Source of the DNA: Hyphochytrium catenoides
Lineage: Eukaryota; Sar; Hyphochytriomycetes; Hyphochytriales; Hyphochytriaceae
Assembly (NCBI GenBank): GCA_900088475.1
Contig: FLMG01001970.1
Coordinates: 3,440-19,983 of the forward strand
DNA length: 16,544 nucleotides
Direction: 5' to 3'
Below, in pieces: positions 1-9,025 of the stretch; the first letter of the stretch is position 1; each line of letters opens with the position of its first letter. Both the position numbers and the translations under genes were made by a program. The notes beneath the pieces are model-generated. The model saw only the letters and a program-made list of their open reading frames with translations, did not search any database and had not been told where the DNA came from.

Positions 1-2
1 AC

Positions 3-287
3 AGAAATGAGGCGCGAATGAGGCTGAAGGTGCCAACAGAGATGGCTAAACAGCGAGCGGCAGCCGCCGCAGAGAGAAGAAAGAAACAACAGCAAGAGGC
101 AGGCGGAAGAGGGAAGACAGTTCCTCCTGCTTTTCTCTCTTCTACGTCTTCTCTCTCTCAAATATCCTCCTCAGAAAGCACCGCCGGCCTTGTCGTGGAT
201 TCTAGCCTAGCCAGCGCGAGATCAAAGCAGTCAGAGATCTCATTATCCTCGATCCGTCAGCAGCAGGAGTACGGCCTTGAGGACTAA
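3..287 (+). CDS. 3' end of an unrecognised plus-strand gene (5' part off the window)
   Basis: The frame is open from the left edge to a TAA at 285-287, so this is probably the last exon or exons of a gene entering from the left. The visible peptide is basic and glutamine-rich at first (MAKQR, then an alanine run, then ERRKKQQQ, like a helical segment), then serine-rich, and ends in QQQEYGLED. A pyrimidine-rich stretch ending in CAG at about 124-172 looks like a 3' splice site, so the segment before it may be intron with only about 173-287 coding; downstream of it only this frame stays open. A GA-rich stretch follows the stop, as after other genes here. I do not recognise a family. Confidence 0.5.
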   Translation, partial: RNEARMRLKVPTEMAKQRAAAAAERRKKQQQEAGGRGKTVPPAFLSSTSSLSQISSSESTAGLVVDSSLASARSKQSEISLSSIRQQQEYGLED

Positions 288-765
288 GAAACCTGAGAGA
301 GAGACAGAAAGAGAGAGAGGGGAGAGAGAAAGAAGACAATTAAAGAAGCGGCAGAAACAGAAAAGAAAGAAGAAAGACTCTGAACGAGGAGAGTAAAAGC
401 GCTACCTGCTATTTATTTATATACCGTTGACCTTAGGCCTTCTGAGAAGGCCCTCCAACTTCTCCCGCACTTGTTCCACCTCTCGTTGTCCTGCTAAGGT
501 CAATTTCTGCCATTGAGGAGAGCTCTTTCTCTTCTCTAAAAGCAGAGGCAATCTCAGCGTTAGCTTATCTTCTGTTACTTCAGCCCTTCCTTATCTCGAG
601 GGAGATGGATGGTTATTTTTCTTCGATCTTCCCAGCTTCCATCCAGGTCTTCAACTCTTGGAAGAGAGAGAGACAGAGAGAGAGAGTAGGAGGACGAAAG
701 AGGACCACTGTCAAAAGGACAGCTGACACCATTTGCAAGATCTCTCTCCTTATCCCAAGTTGTGT
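288..765. other. Intergenic region between two converging genes, with a possible extra minus-strand exon
   Basis: Positions 290-400 are GA-rich and probably the 3' untranslated region of the left-edge gene. On the minus strand, a CTAAC branch-point-like motif followed by a pyrimidine tract ending TTTTAG (to 536) makes a good 3' splice site, and the frame from 535 runs open to TAA at 417-419, including the helix-like stretch QREVEQVREKLEGLLRR. It could be a last exon of the helicase, or chance. A helicase donor at GAAT^GTGAAG would enter this exon in a different frame and stop early, and I found no donor that fits the helix-like frame. A second acceptor-like site, CTCTTCCAAG, lies at about 661-680. 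Confidence 0.4.
427..503. repeat. Nested inverted repeats (10-bp arms around a 17-nt palindrome)
   Basis: TTGACCTTAG at 427-436 is matched exactly by its reverse complement CTAAGGTCAA at 494-503. Directly inside the left arm, GGCCTTCTGAGAAGGCC at 436-452 is a perfect palindrome around one base. Together they could form a two-level stem in RNA from either strand. The site lies in the gap between two converging genes, where a 3'-end or termination structure would be plausible. The function is inferred only. Confidence 0.6.
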
Positions 766-3700
766 CTATCGTTGTCTTCCCGCCGAAAATTTCTTCACAT
801 TCTCTAATTCTGGAGGGACTCTCTGGTTGCTTTCTCTTAGAAGTCTCTTCAGCTGCGGGGCAATCTTGCAAGAGAGAGACAGGAAAGTGGTTGCTGTTCC
901 TCCTTTTCCTGCTCTTCCTGTTCGTCCACAGCGATGGATGTAATCCTCTATCGTGTGTGGCGTGTCATAGAGGATGACATGAGGAACGTCCGGCAGATCT
1001 GCGCCAAGGCAGAGAGAGATAGCAGGAGTAAGACAAGGGTACCAGCAGCTGGAGAAGGCAAACGATGTCTAGGCTAAAACGAAGCTAGGTTATCCCGTTC
1101 TCTCTTTCTCTCTCTGTTCCTTCTTCCCATTGTCTCACGCCTCTACTTTCTACTACTCTCACCTATTCCCCTCGCCATTACGTCAGTGGCCAGCAGAACG
1201 TCGACACCTCCTTCTCTCATCAGCTGCAGCACCGCGAAGCGGAACGGTTGTGGCTTTAGAGAGTGAATGGCCGCCGCATGGAACTGCTCCGAACGAAGGA
1301 GGAGCAGGAGAGAATCGCAGGTCTGGGTGGAGTTGCAAAAGACTAGCACTGTGGCGCGTGGGGGAGAGAGAGAGAAACACATGCAGGGGAACAGATTTAG
1401 AAAGGGAGACAGTGAAAGTTTCTTTTAGATCAAGTAGACGTGCAACGCTGAAAAGTAAGAAGAGCCAACAGGAAAGAGCTTCCACGGAAAGAAAAGGAGA
1501 ATAACTGGGGACGGGAGCAAGACAGAAGAGAGAGAGAGAGAACAAAGGAGGAAGAGAGGGAGAGAGAGAGCGAGAATGACTGAGGAAAGAGAGAGAAATA
1601 ACATTGACCAGAAAAAGAATGAGAGGCAGAACTAAAGCGTTGCGGTGCAAGGGAAGAAAAGAGACGTACCCGGAGGCTGTTCAATAGTCCTCAAGACCTC
1701 CAAAAGCTTCATCCTTTTACTTTCGTGTGGGACAAAGAGAACATCCTGAGTGATGGAAGGAGGAATGCTTCCTGATCCTCTTTCTCTTCTCTCTTCTCCC
1801 ATAGAGACTCTAACAGTTACAGGGTCTAAAACTGCAGACCGTACTAGGCGCTCAAGAGAGAGAGGGAGAGAGGCAGAGAAGAGAAGCGTCTGGCGACCCA
1901 CTGGTTTGCAGCAACCTAAGATAACGCGGAGCTGCTGTTCCATGCCTGGGACGGAAAAGTGATTAGATGAGGACGGGAAGAGGCGGTAGAGAGAGAGAGA
2001 GAGAGACAGGGGCAGAGAGAGAGAGAGAGAGATAAAGAAAAGAAGAAAGCCACGAATCGACTTTGTTGCGAGATAGAGGGATAGGGAAAGATGGAGCAAA
2101 CGAGTTAGAAAAAAAGAGAGACAGAGAAGGAGATATTGGGAGACGGAAACAATGGAAGAGAGAGAAGAAGTGAGGGGGGGACAGGAGGCAAGGAGGATGA
2201 AGGAGGTGAACTCACCTAGATCCAGCATCCTGTCTGCTTCATCCAGCACGAGGTATCGTAAGGCGCCTAGGTCCGCCTCTCTCTTGGCTAAGAGATCAAG
2301 AAGACGACCGGGAGTGGAGAGAAGAAGGTCTACGCCCGCACGCAGTGATGCCGCCTGACGGTGGTGGGAGACACCGCCATAAAGAGAGAGGAGGGTTAGG
2401 GCCCCTGCAGAGTAAACAGACGAGAGACAGCAGAGAGAGAGAGAGAGAGAAAGGAGCGGAAGGGTGTTAGGTGTGATCGTCCATTTCCTTCCTCTCTCTG
2501 CTCTCTCTCCTAATCTCTGCATTTATCACTTCTTCCTGTCGTACACTCTTTTCGATATATTTGGAGGCGAATCTAAGCACCAATACTCTTCCTCTATTAC
2601 GCTTCTCTCTGACGCTTGCATTCTCTCTTTCTCTCTCTCTCTCTCTCTCGTACCTGCTATCGCCTCTTCATCCCTCTTGTTCTACACACACTCTCTCTTC
2701 ACTGACCGCCATCCGCCATCTCTCTCTTTGTTCATGTGCTTGTTCTCTCCATGGCGCCCTTTCTCTTCAGTTTCTCTCATCTTCTAAGTGTGACAGGAAC
2801 CTTAAGCTTACCGGCTGTATATGAAGAGTCTTCTTCGGTGAAGCTCGGAAGAGAAGGAGAGACGTGTCCTCTCTCTCCTGCTGCAGCGGCCATGAGCCTT
2901 GCTGTTAGTACGGAGATCTGCTGCACCAGCTCCCTCGTCGGTGCGACAATGAGAGAGAGAGGAAGTCTTTGCTGGCTCTCTCTTTCTCTCTCTTCTCTCC
3001 GAAGCCCGGAAGAGAGCAAAGAGAAGAGAGGGAGAAGATAAGCAAAGGTCTTCCCGCTTCCTGTCGGCGCTAGACCGACAAGCTGACCAGAGCGAGAGAG
3101 ACAGAGTGAAGAAGAGAGAAGACTTAGATCAGAGCCGACAAGGGAGAAAGGAGAAATGGCGCAAGAATGAGAGGTCATGAGTGAGAAAGAGAGATGGAAA
3201 TTGAGGAGAAAGAGAATGAGAAGTTAACAATATCTGCGTGAAGAGACAGACTTTGACAGATACACAGAGAAAGAGATGGGAAGAGAATGAGAGAACGGAT
3301 GATCGCGCCAGGGCGTACGGAAGAGAGTTCGAGGGACGGAGAGCTTGAAGAGTGAGAGAGCGAGAGAGAAAGGGAAGGAGATACAGAGAGAGAGAGAAGA
3401 AAAAGAAGAGGGTTGAGAAAGACGGAGGTAGAGAAGGAGAGAGAGAGATGAAGAAGAGAGAGAGAGACTGAATACGAACGAGAAAGAGAAGAAGCAGCCC
3501 GCTTCGACCAAGCAGCTAATGGAGAGAAAGGAGGACTCAGAAGGCGGGAACTGTCTTGGAGAGTGAAGAAAAAGAGAGAGAGGCGGCGTACATCTCTGCC
3601 CCGGAGGATGCAGGGTAAGGCTTGCATTTGTATGGGCGTTGGCTCCCGTACCGACTCAGACTGCAGGAACCTAAGAGAGAGAGAGGGGATAGCCATGTGA

Positions 3701-3943
3701 GAAAGCTCAACAACTGGGCAGTAGGAGGGACGGGGGAGAGAAAGGGAGGGAGAGAGATTGAACGAGAGAGAGAGAGAGAGATTGATAAAGAGAGAGAGAG
3801 AGAGAGAAAGAAGAGAGAGGCACTTGGGATGGAGGATTCGCAGCGAATGACAGAAGAGCAGTACTAAAATAGTTCGCTCTCTATTCTGCTTCATCTGCGC
3901 TCAATCTCAACTTTTCGTTCTTATTCCTCTCTTTCTCTCTCTC

Positions 3944-3991
<48 letters not shown>

Positions 3992-4379
3992 CTTCTCTTT
4001 GTCGGCCTCTCTTCCTTCCCTTGAATCCTGTAACGCTTTCTCCCTCCGGCCTCCCTTCTCACCTGAGAGCAAAGGCTGGGAGGCCCATCTCCTCGAATCG
4101 CGGGACAGGAGAGGCGACATCTTCTCCTTCGACCTCTATTCCCTTTGCCGCTCTAACTCTGTCGCTCTCTCTGTCGCTCAGATCAACGGCGTTTCCTCTC
4201 CAAAAGGAGGAGACAAAGTTATCCTCTCTCCCTGTGCTCTTTCGCTTCAGCTTCTTCCTAAGAGGGACATAATCTCTCTCTCCTGCGAAGTTCACTTGCG
4301 CAGGGAGGAAGGCGGAGGCGATGTCAAAAGATTGTCTCTCTCTGTCTCTCCCCTCGACTCCCATCATTCCCTCTGCCAT
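766..4379 (-). CDS. DEAD-box ATP-dependent RNA helicase, seven exons
   Basis: Exons on the minus strand: 4379-4063, 3670-3592, 3082-2812, 2404-2216, 1945-1670, 1348-1163 and 998-766 (stop TAG). All six introns are GT-AG (164-509 nt) and the phases agree, giving 516 residues. Motifs in order: upstream F95 and Q-motif PTPIQ (116-120); motif I APTGSGKT (137-144); PTRELVQQ (180-187); TPGR (253-256); DEAD (277-280); motif III SAS (309-311, usually SAT); VLVFCNS (378-384); ATDVMARGID (431-440); HRCGRTGR (461-468). Motif V and the Q-motif become whole only after splicing. Such proteins use ATP to remodel RNA or RNA-protein complexes. The linker before the core (RVRAAKGIEVEGED) recalls DDX41, whereas PPVLVF and AIHS recall DDX59; I do not assign an orthologue, and no C-terminal zinc knuckle is seen. 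The start is the first ATG in a frame open back to about 4482, but an upstream exon is possible. The last residues (after VPPELEN) are uncertain because GTGAAG there could be a donor. Confidence 0.93.
2432..2649. repeat. Opposed (AG)n and (CT)n tracts inside helicase intron 3
   Basis: An (AG)10 run at 2432-2451 and a CT run at about 2622-2649 lie in the same intron (2405-2811). They are complementary over roughly 20 bases and about 170 nt apart, which repeats the arrangement of intron 1. Confidence 0.8.
3757..3989. repeat. Opposed (GA)n and (CT)n tracts inside helicase intron 1
   Basis: The plus strand reads GA-rich at about 3757-3812 and CT-rich at about 3927-3989. Both lie in the first helicase intron (3671-4062), so the pre-mRNA contains a CU tract and a GA tract that can pair over tens of bases, separated by about 115 nt. 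Confidence 0.8.
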
Positions 4380-4712
4380 CACTCTTTCCTCTCTCTCGTG
4401 CTCTTCTCCTATGCTGGGTCTCGGATGCTCTCTTTGTCCTTCTCTATCCTCTTTCCTCTCTCTCTGTTTATGGTTCGTCTCTCATTCTCTCTCTCTATTT
4501 CACTGCCCGCTCTCTTTGTATGCGGTTCTATGCGCGTTTTCTACTGCTTGTCAAGTCCAGAAATGAACCTTCACTTCTCTCCATGCTGCTTCTCCTTTTT
4601 TCTCTCTCTCTCTCTCTCTCGCTCGCTCGCTCGCTCTCGCTCTCTCTCGCTCTCTCCTCTTGCTCTCGGCTCTCTCCTCTTGCTCTCGGCTCTCTCCTCT
4701 CGCTCTCTCTCC

Positions 4713-4762
<50 letters not shown>

Positions 4763-4780
4763 TCCATCTCTCTCTCTCTC

Positions 4781-4815
<35 letters not shown>

Positions 4816-4914
4816 TCTCCACTTTTCCTGATCGTGGAAATGAGAATCTCAAAGACGTATCTTATTCTAAATAAGCTATGTTATATCTCCTTATTGCGCA
4901 CTTCATAAGCAGGC
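4380..4914. other. Upstream region of the helicase gene, no credible coding sequence
   Basis: On the helicase sense strand this reads GA-rich from the presumed start outward, which suits a 5' leader or promoter. Long open frames through it in several phases are only translations of the repeat (Ser-Leu on plus, Arg-Glu on minus). At about 4855-4915 the sequence becomes more AT-rich (AATAAG and TATAACATAG on the minus strand), which could be the 3' end of the next minus-strand gene. Confidence 0.6.
4601..4820. repeat. 220-bp (CT)n-type homopyrimidine/homopurine block with a 20-bp tandem repeat
   Basis: Almost pure CT dinucleotides with CTCG variants at 4620-4650. Inside it a 20-bp unit (TCTCTCCTCTTGCTCTCGGC) occurs at 4651-4670 and 4671-4690, with a diverged third copy to about 4710. 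The purine strand is the helicase sense strand. Such tracts are prone to slippage and, in established biophysics, can adopt triplex (H-DNA) structure. Confidence 0.9.
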
Positions 4915-5485
4915 CTATTGAGAATACGAGCCATGCCTACGGGCTTTGCCTACTCTTCGTTTCATGTTGAACCTCAGGAGAAGGAAGTGTGTGGGAGGAG
5001 CAAGCGGCAGGAGAGAGAGAGCGAGAGAGACAGGGGGAGAAAGAGAGCGAGAGCGAGAGCGAGAGAAAAAGGGAAGGCTTTAGCCGGACGAAGACGAGTA
5101 GCAGACAGAAGAGAGGATAGAAATTGACAGAGCATCTCATTGAAGAAAGGGAAGTGACCAGCATCGCAAGAGGAACTTCATTGATGAGAGAAAGAGAGAT
5201 GACGGCCAGGTCTGGAGAAGGGAAGAGGGAGAGGGCGATGACCCTAAGCAGGAGGCGGTTACCTCCTCCCTCTCCGATGCTTGTTGGGGCTTCCCCTCTC
5301 TCGCCTGGGGCTTCTCCCTCTCGAGGACTGGCTGGCGGACGATATTGAAGGCCTGACATCTTCCTTCCTCTTGCCTCTTCGTCTTTCTCTCTTAGAAGCC
5401 CCTCCGCAACCGTCATGACGTTATGAAGCTTGCCCATTCTCTTGATGACGATTCTAGTGACCGGCAGACCGCGCCACCGATGGAC
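4915..5485 (-). CDS. Candidate minus-strand gene fragment, possibly Alba-like (very tentative)
   Basis: An exon at 5485-5263 would start after a CAG acceptor and end at GGAG^GTAACC. Its peptide holds GLPVTRIVIKRMGK, then TVAEGLLREK, then an RG/EP-rich tail. A hydrophobic strand followed by MGK and TVAE recalls the second half of Alba-type nucleic-acid-binding domains (pattern: strand, GMG, about ten residues, TVAE), but the spacing is one residue short and no matching first half was found. A CT-rich stretch follows on the sense strand, as in introns here, ending at an acceptor near 4973; beyond it a basic frame (FNMKRRVGKARRHG) runs to TAG at 4915-4917, but its phase does not match the donor. 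If the phase is forced, the protein would end within a few residues. The plus strand is also open across 5427-5539, so even the strand is not certain. Confidence 0.28.
5011..5065. repeat. (GA)n/(CGAGAG)n microsatellite
   Basis: GA dinucleotides interrupted by CGAGAG units on the plus strand. It lies in the presumed intron of the minus-strand candidate at 4915-5485, where it reads as a pyrimidine tract. Confidence 0.8.
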
Positions 5486-6077
5486 CTGCCAAGCTCTGAC
5501 TCCGGCAGTGGCAAGGGAAGAGCAACTTTCTCAGCGTAAAGAGCCGCTCACGTGCAAAGAATACTCTCTGGGCCTCTATGGAGCAATGAGCTGAGGACGC
5601 ATAGGCTAAGAGCTGACCGGGAAAGGACGGAGAAAGACGCCAGGCTGTAAGCTGCGTCTGTCTCTGCAGGTGCCTTTCTATTCTTTTTAGCCTAACGTCT
5701 TCGTTTCTTTGACTTCTCTTTCTGCCTCTTGCGCAGCGTCTCCTATTGTCGCCGCTCTGTCACTGTCCACCGAGGGCAATGAGCGGCAAGGCATGTCAGG
5801 GCAAATCTGCCAGGGTTATGACTTATTTCTTATCCAATTTTCCTGTTTTGATCCTACCGTGGCTAAAGAGTATTCTTCCCTCTCTGGCCTCTATCTTCTC
5901 CTCTATGTTTCTATCTCCTCTCTCCCTCTCTCTCTGCCTCTCTCTCTCTATCGCGCGCGTCCACCATCTGTTCTCATCTTCAGACCTATCAGCAGGCTAA
6001 TAGTGAGCTCCATCTACCTCTTTTTGGCTCTCTTCTCCTCTCTCTCTCTCACTCATCCCACACTAGCTCTCTATCGT
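5486..6077. other. Unresolved stretch between two minus-strand genes
   Basis: On the minus strand a short frame from ATG 5794-5792 to TAA 5689-5687 (35 residues, acidic helical end QEAEREVKETK) and an ATG-less overlapping frame of about 90 codons (about 5740 to 5470, including VRLKRIERHLQRQTQL) look partly protein-like. On the plus strand a good acceptor at 5734-5736 is followed by an open frame starting SPIVAALSLSTEGNERQ. I cannot decide between them. Positions 5880-6060 are CT-rich on plus and probably the GA-rich 3' region of the membrane protein gene. Confidence 0.4.
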
Positions 6078-8237
6078 CTAGAGATGGATGTGAGCCAACT
6101 CTGTCTCAACTTTTTCGGCGCCTAGCACCTCTTCTACGGCCTTCTGAAGATCTCTAGAGCTCTCGTTCTTCGAGCTCACAATGCCTTTGTCTTTGTTGAG
6201 CACAGCGATGACCATGGAAGGATTCAGAGCTCGCTTCCATAGGATAATGCGCACCGCCGCCCAGTTGTCAACCAGCAGACGACCAAAGATGAAGACACCG
6301 TCATTGATTTGTCCATTGACCGTCACGAATCTCAGACCCTTGATCTCAATGACATCCTTGTCGCCGTCGCCAAAGATACCTGCACCTTGGCGTTCAGAAG
6401 AAAGAACTTCTTGGTAGAGATTGAGCCTCTTTGCAGACGCGACAATGCCAGATTTGTTCTCATTGTTGGCAGAGGGAGAGGCCACCTGAAGATCCTTGAC
6501 GGACGAAGACGCTGCACTCTTCATTGGCTTGACAAAGGAGATGGAGCTGAGGAAGATGAGGAGACCGCTGATGCCCAGCAGCTCAGGAATATAGCTTCCC
6601 TTCATAGATACCATGCCGTACACTCCGAGACTGGTCCACTTCATATACATTCCAATGTTACGGAGCTTGTCAGACTGCAGCCCTGTCTCTGAGTGGATCA
6701 GCAGCGGCTGGATGACAGGATAGCCGCCGAGGTAAAGGTTTCTGATGTTCTCACTGGCAAAGTTCATCCACAGGGTGAAGGCAATGACGTAGATTGTCAC
6801 TACTCGCAGCGCAGAGAGACGGAACTTGAAGATCCAGATGGGCTTTGAGTTCCTTAGACGAGGGAATAGGAGCAGAATGAATGCGGCCACGACGAAGAGA
6901 GGGAAGCCGTGGGTCAGTGTGAAGACCAGAAGGACTGGGGAGAAGCCATTGACAGCCACAGCGATGCAAATGGCGTGGATCATCGCTATTTCTCTGGATC
7001 GGATGATAATCATCGCAACCAGGACCAGCTTGTTGTTAAGCAGAGCGGAAGCAAAGTCAATGTTGGCCAGGATCTTGGTGTCTGCGAAGGTCTTGGTCGT
7101 CTTGATGAGAGTAGCGATGTAAGCGACGTTGATGAGAAGAATGTAAGCAGACAGACCAATTGTTATGACAGCGATAATCCAGTGTTCCGCGAATATCTCT
7201 TCACATCCCACATGGAAGCGGATACGGTTCAAGAGACCCACTGGACGGCCAGGATACTCGCCCAGACTTCTTCCAGCTGAGCAGGAGTCAGAGCTATAGA
7301 CGAAGCCAAAGAAGAAGGTGTTGACCTTGTGGAAAGAGCGCAGCGTGTGAGGATACTTTATCTCTCTAAAGATGGTTCCTTCCCACGTGGCGTAGGAGAC
7401 ACCTTCTTCTTTTGAACAGGTGACAGGACAGAAGCGCTTCTTGGCTCCAAAGGGTCCAAGAGAATGGTCGCAGGCATGGTCAGGAGTAGAGTACGCTTCA
7501 TACTTGTCCATGTCGATAACGACAAAGCCATCTAACTGGTCCTCTCCAGGGGTGAACTGTGCCATATTCGTCTTTGCAGGCTTCATCAAAAAGTCTAGCG
7601 TCTCTTTGCCCACGTACTTCTTCAGCACAGCATCCTCTCCGAAGATTGACTTTGGCAAGAGACGCGCGGCGTGCATAAAGTACTGCTTCTCTGCTCTCCA
7701 TTCTCCGTCTGGGCCCTTGCACTTGACGGTGCCGGAGATATAGCCATACTTCGCGACTTCAAGCATGTTTCTGGTCTGCACGGTCGTCCAGCAGAAGGAG
7801 GCGACAGGGATGAGATAGTCCGTGATATAAGTCTTAGTGATGATGTCGTTGAAGTTTGTCTCTGGGAAGCCGTAGCCTTGCGTCACACCATCAGTAGGAG
7901 GCACCGAGCGGAGGTAGACAGAGCCTGAGATCCCCTCGATAACATTCTCTGTGGGGTTGGAAGAGACAGAGAGGACGTTATAGCTGGACGTCACGTTGCC
8001 CACGACAGAGTTTTCTTCAATTTCCATGTTGAAAGTCAGCTCGTGACCCAGCAGCAGCCCTTCCAGGGCAAGACAGAGAACTTCCAGGATAGGCATCAGA
8101 AGCATGATCCACATGCCCGTCAGGACGAAAAGCTGATAGAAAAGACGCTGATAGTTTCTCTTCTCTTTGTTCAGGGGAACTCCGGCCGCGCTTTGCTCCA
8201 CAGCGCCCACGAGCGATGAATCCTTTGGAGGCGGCAT
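6078..8237 (-). CDS. Unrecognised multi-pass membrane protein, 719 residues, intronless
   Basis: A single uninterrupted frame of normal composition. The start ATG lies in a favourable context (AAAACCATGCC), directly after a GA-rich leader. Residues 1-30 are polar (cytoplasmic by the positive-inside rule); a membrane segment lies at about 34-62; residues 64-352 form a large, probably outside, region with cysteines at 149, 173, 256, 270, 274, 319 and 345 and one N-glycosylation sequon (NVTS, 81); then come strongly hydrophobic segments at about 353-377, 404-440 (probably one to two spans), 444-459, 475-495 and 551-569; residues 575-719 are polar and probably cytoplasmic. The layout suits a plasma-membrane receptor, channel or transporter-like protein, but no diagnostic motif is visible and I assign no function. 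Frames on the opposite strand are shadows. The lack of introns contrasts with the neighbouring genes. Confidence 0.9.
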   Translation of the reverse strand: MPPPKDSSLVGAVEQSAAGVPLNKEKRNYQRLFYQLFVLTGMWIMLLMPILEVLCLALEGLLLGHELTFNMEIEENSVVGNVTSSYNVLSVSSNPTENVIEGISGSVYLRSVPPTDGVTQGYGFPETNFNDIITKTYITDYLIPVASFCWTTVQTRNMLEVAKYGYISGTVKCKGPDGEWRAEKQYFMHAARLLPKSIFGEDAVLKKYVGKETLDFLMKPAKTNMAQFTPGEDQLDGFVVIDMDKYEAYSTPDHACDHSLGPFGAKKRFCPVTCSKEEGVSYATWEGTIFREIKYPHTLRSFHKVNTFFFGFVYSSDSCSAGRSLGEYPGRPVGLLNRIRFHVGCEEIFAEHWIIAVITIGLSAYILLINVAYIATLIKTTKTFADTKILANIDFASALLNNKLVLVAMIIIRSREIAMIHAICIAVAVNGFSPVLLVFTLTHGFPLFVVAAFILLLFPRLRNSKPIWIFKFRLSALRVVTIYVIAFTLWMNFASENIRNLYLGGYPVIQPLLIHSETGLQSDKLRNIGMYMKWTSLGVYGMVSMKGSYIPELLGISGLLIFLSSISFVKPMKSAASSSVKDLQVASPSANNENKSGIVASAKRLNLYQEVLSSERQGAGIFGDGDKDVIEIKGLRFVTVNGQINDGVFIFGRLLVDNWAAVRIILWKRALNPSMVIAVLNKDKGIVSSKNESSRDLQKAVEEVLGAEKVETELAHIHL

Positions 8238-9025
8238 GGTTTTGGTTGTCTCTCTCTCTCTGTTCTATTCTCTTTCCGCTCTGACCAGGGAACTGACAAA
8301 GGTAACTTAGAGATACTTGCGACGGAGAGATCACGATAGGAGAGAAATGCTCTCCTTTCTCCTTCGGGACCTGCTCTCTGCTGTCGGTGCCGGACCCGCA
8401 GAAGACGTGCTTGATGATGCACACTGCGTCAAGAAGAAGAGATAATGAGATCACCTGTGCACCGGCGGTTGCCAGGGCTCCACCGCTGAGCACAGAGACA
8501 GAGGGAGAGAAACGGAGGCAACTGAGGAGAGTAAGTTGGCGGGAAGAAGAGGTTCATAAAGAGAGAAATGAGGGAGAGAGAAAGAAGAAGAGAGTAGGAG
8601 AGCAAAGAGCGGAAAGTGTAGCTCTAGGTCGCAAGAGCAGACTGTTGGAAGCCTGGTGTCAGCAGTTGGAAGGATGAGGATGGGAAGAGATCGGTGACGA
8701 TGATGGAGAGCTGCAGGAGCGAGATAGAAGAGAGACGGTGAAGCTGAGAGCCACTTTTCTTTCTTTGGGCGCAATGCATACCTCTCTCGCCATGGTCGCT
8801 TTGCCCGCTACCTACTCTCTCTCTCTCTCTGTGCTCTGTCCTTTCCCTCTAGTTAGTACTCTGTTCCCTATCACCTCCCTACCTCATTCTCTCTCTCTCT
8901 TTCACGCTCTCTCTCTTGCCCCTTGCACTCTCTGTCTTACAAAGTGGCTCTGTCTCTCTCCTCTAGCAGCGTCTTCTCCTTCCTCTCGATGTGCCCTAGA
9001 CCCTCGGTTTCCTTTCCCTGGTTCT
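8238..9025. other. Leader and upstream region of the membrane protein gene
   Basis: Directly upstream of the ATG the sense strand reads GAGAGAGACAACC. Farther up, a minus-strand frame from 8493 (MLSGGALATAGAQ, then a hydrophobic stretch) runs past the main start in another phase and ends at 8017, so it could act as an upstream open reading frame. It could also be part of an unspliced upstream exon: GTGATC and an acceptor-like TTGACGCAG lie only about 35 nt apart, too short for an intron here. Positions 8560-8640 are GA-rich and 8810-8990 CT-rich on plus. I see no other gene. Confidence 0.5.

Noticed and set aside
1001-1041. Acceptor-like TTTTAGCCTAG before position 1069 for helicase exon 7
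   Set aside because: It gives a frame with no family match, whereas the GCGCAG at 999-1004 restores motif V (ARGIDLPDV) and motif VI.
1632-2522. The 296-codon minus-strand frame taken as one protein
   Set aside because: It reads through helicase intron 4; removing 1946-2215 rejoins DLG to MEQQL as expected in DEAD-box proteins.
3999-4874. A 291-codon plus-strand frame and several frames of 80-110 codons on both strands
   Set aside because: They are translations of CT/GA repeats (Ser-Leu or Arg-Glu strings) and overlap the helicase's first exon on the other strand.
6181-7928. Several plus-strand frames of 78-127 codons
   Set aside because: They lie antisense to the 719-residue frame, which has clear membrane-protein features and is much longer.
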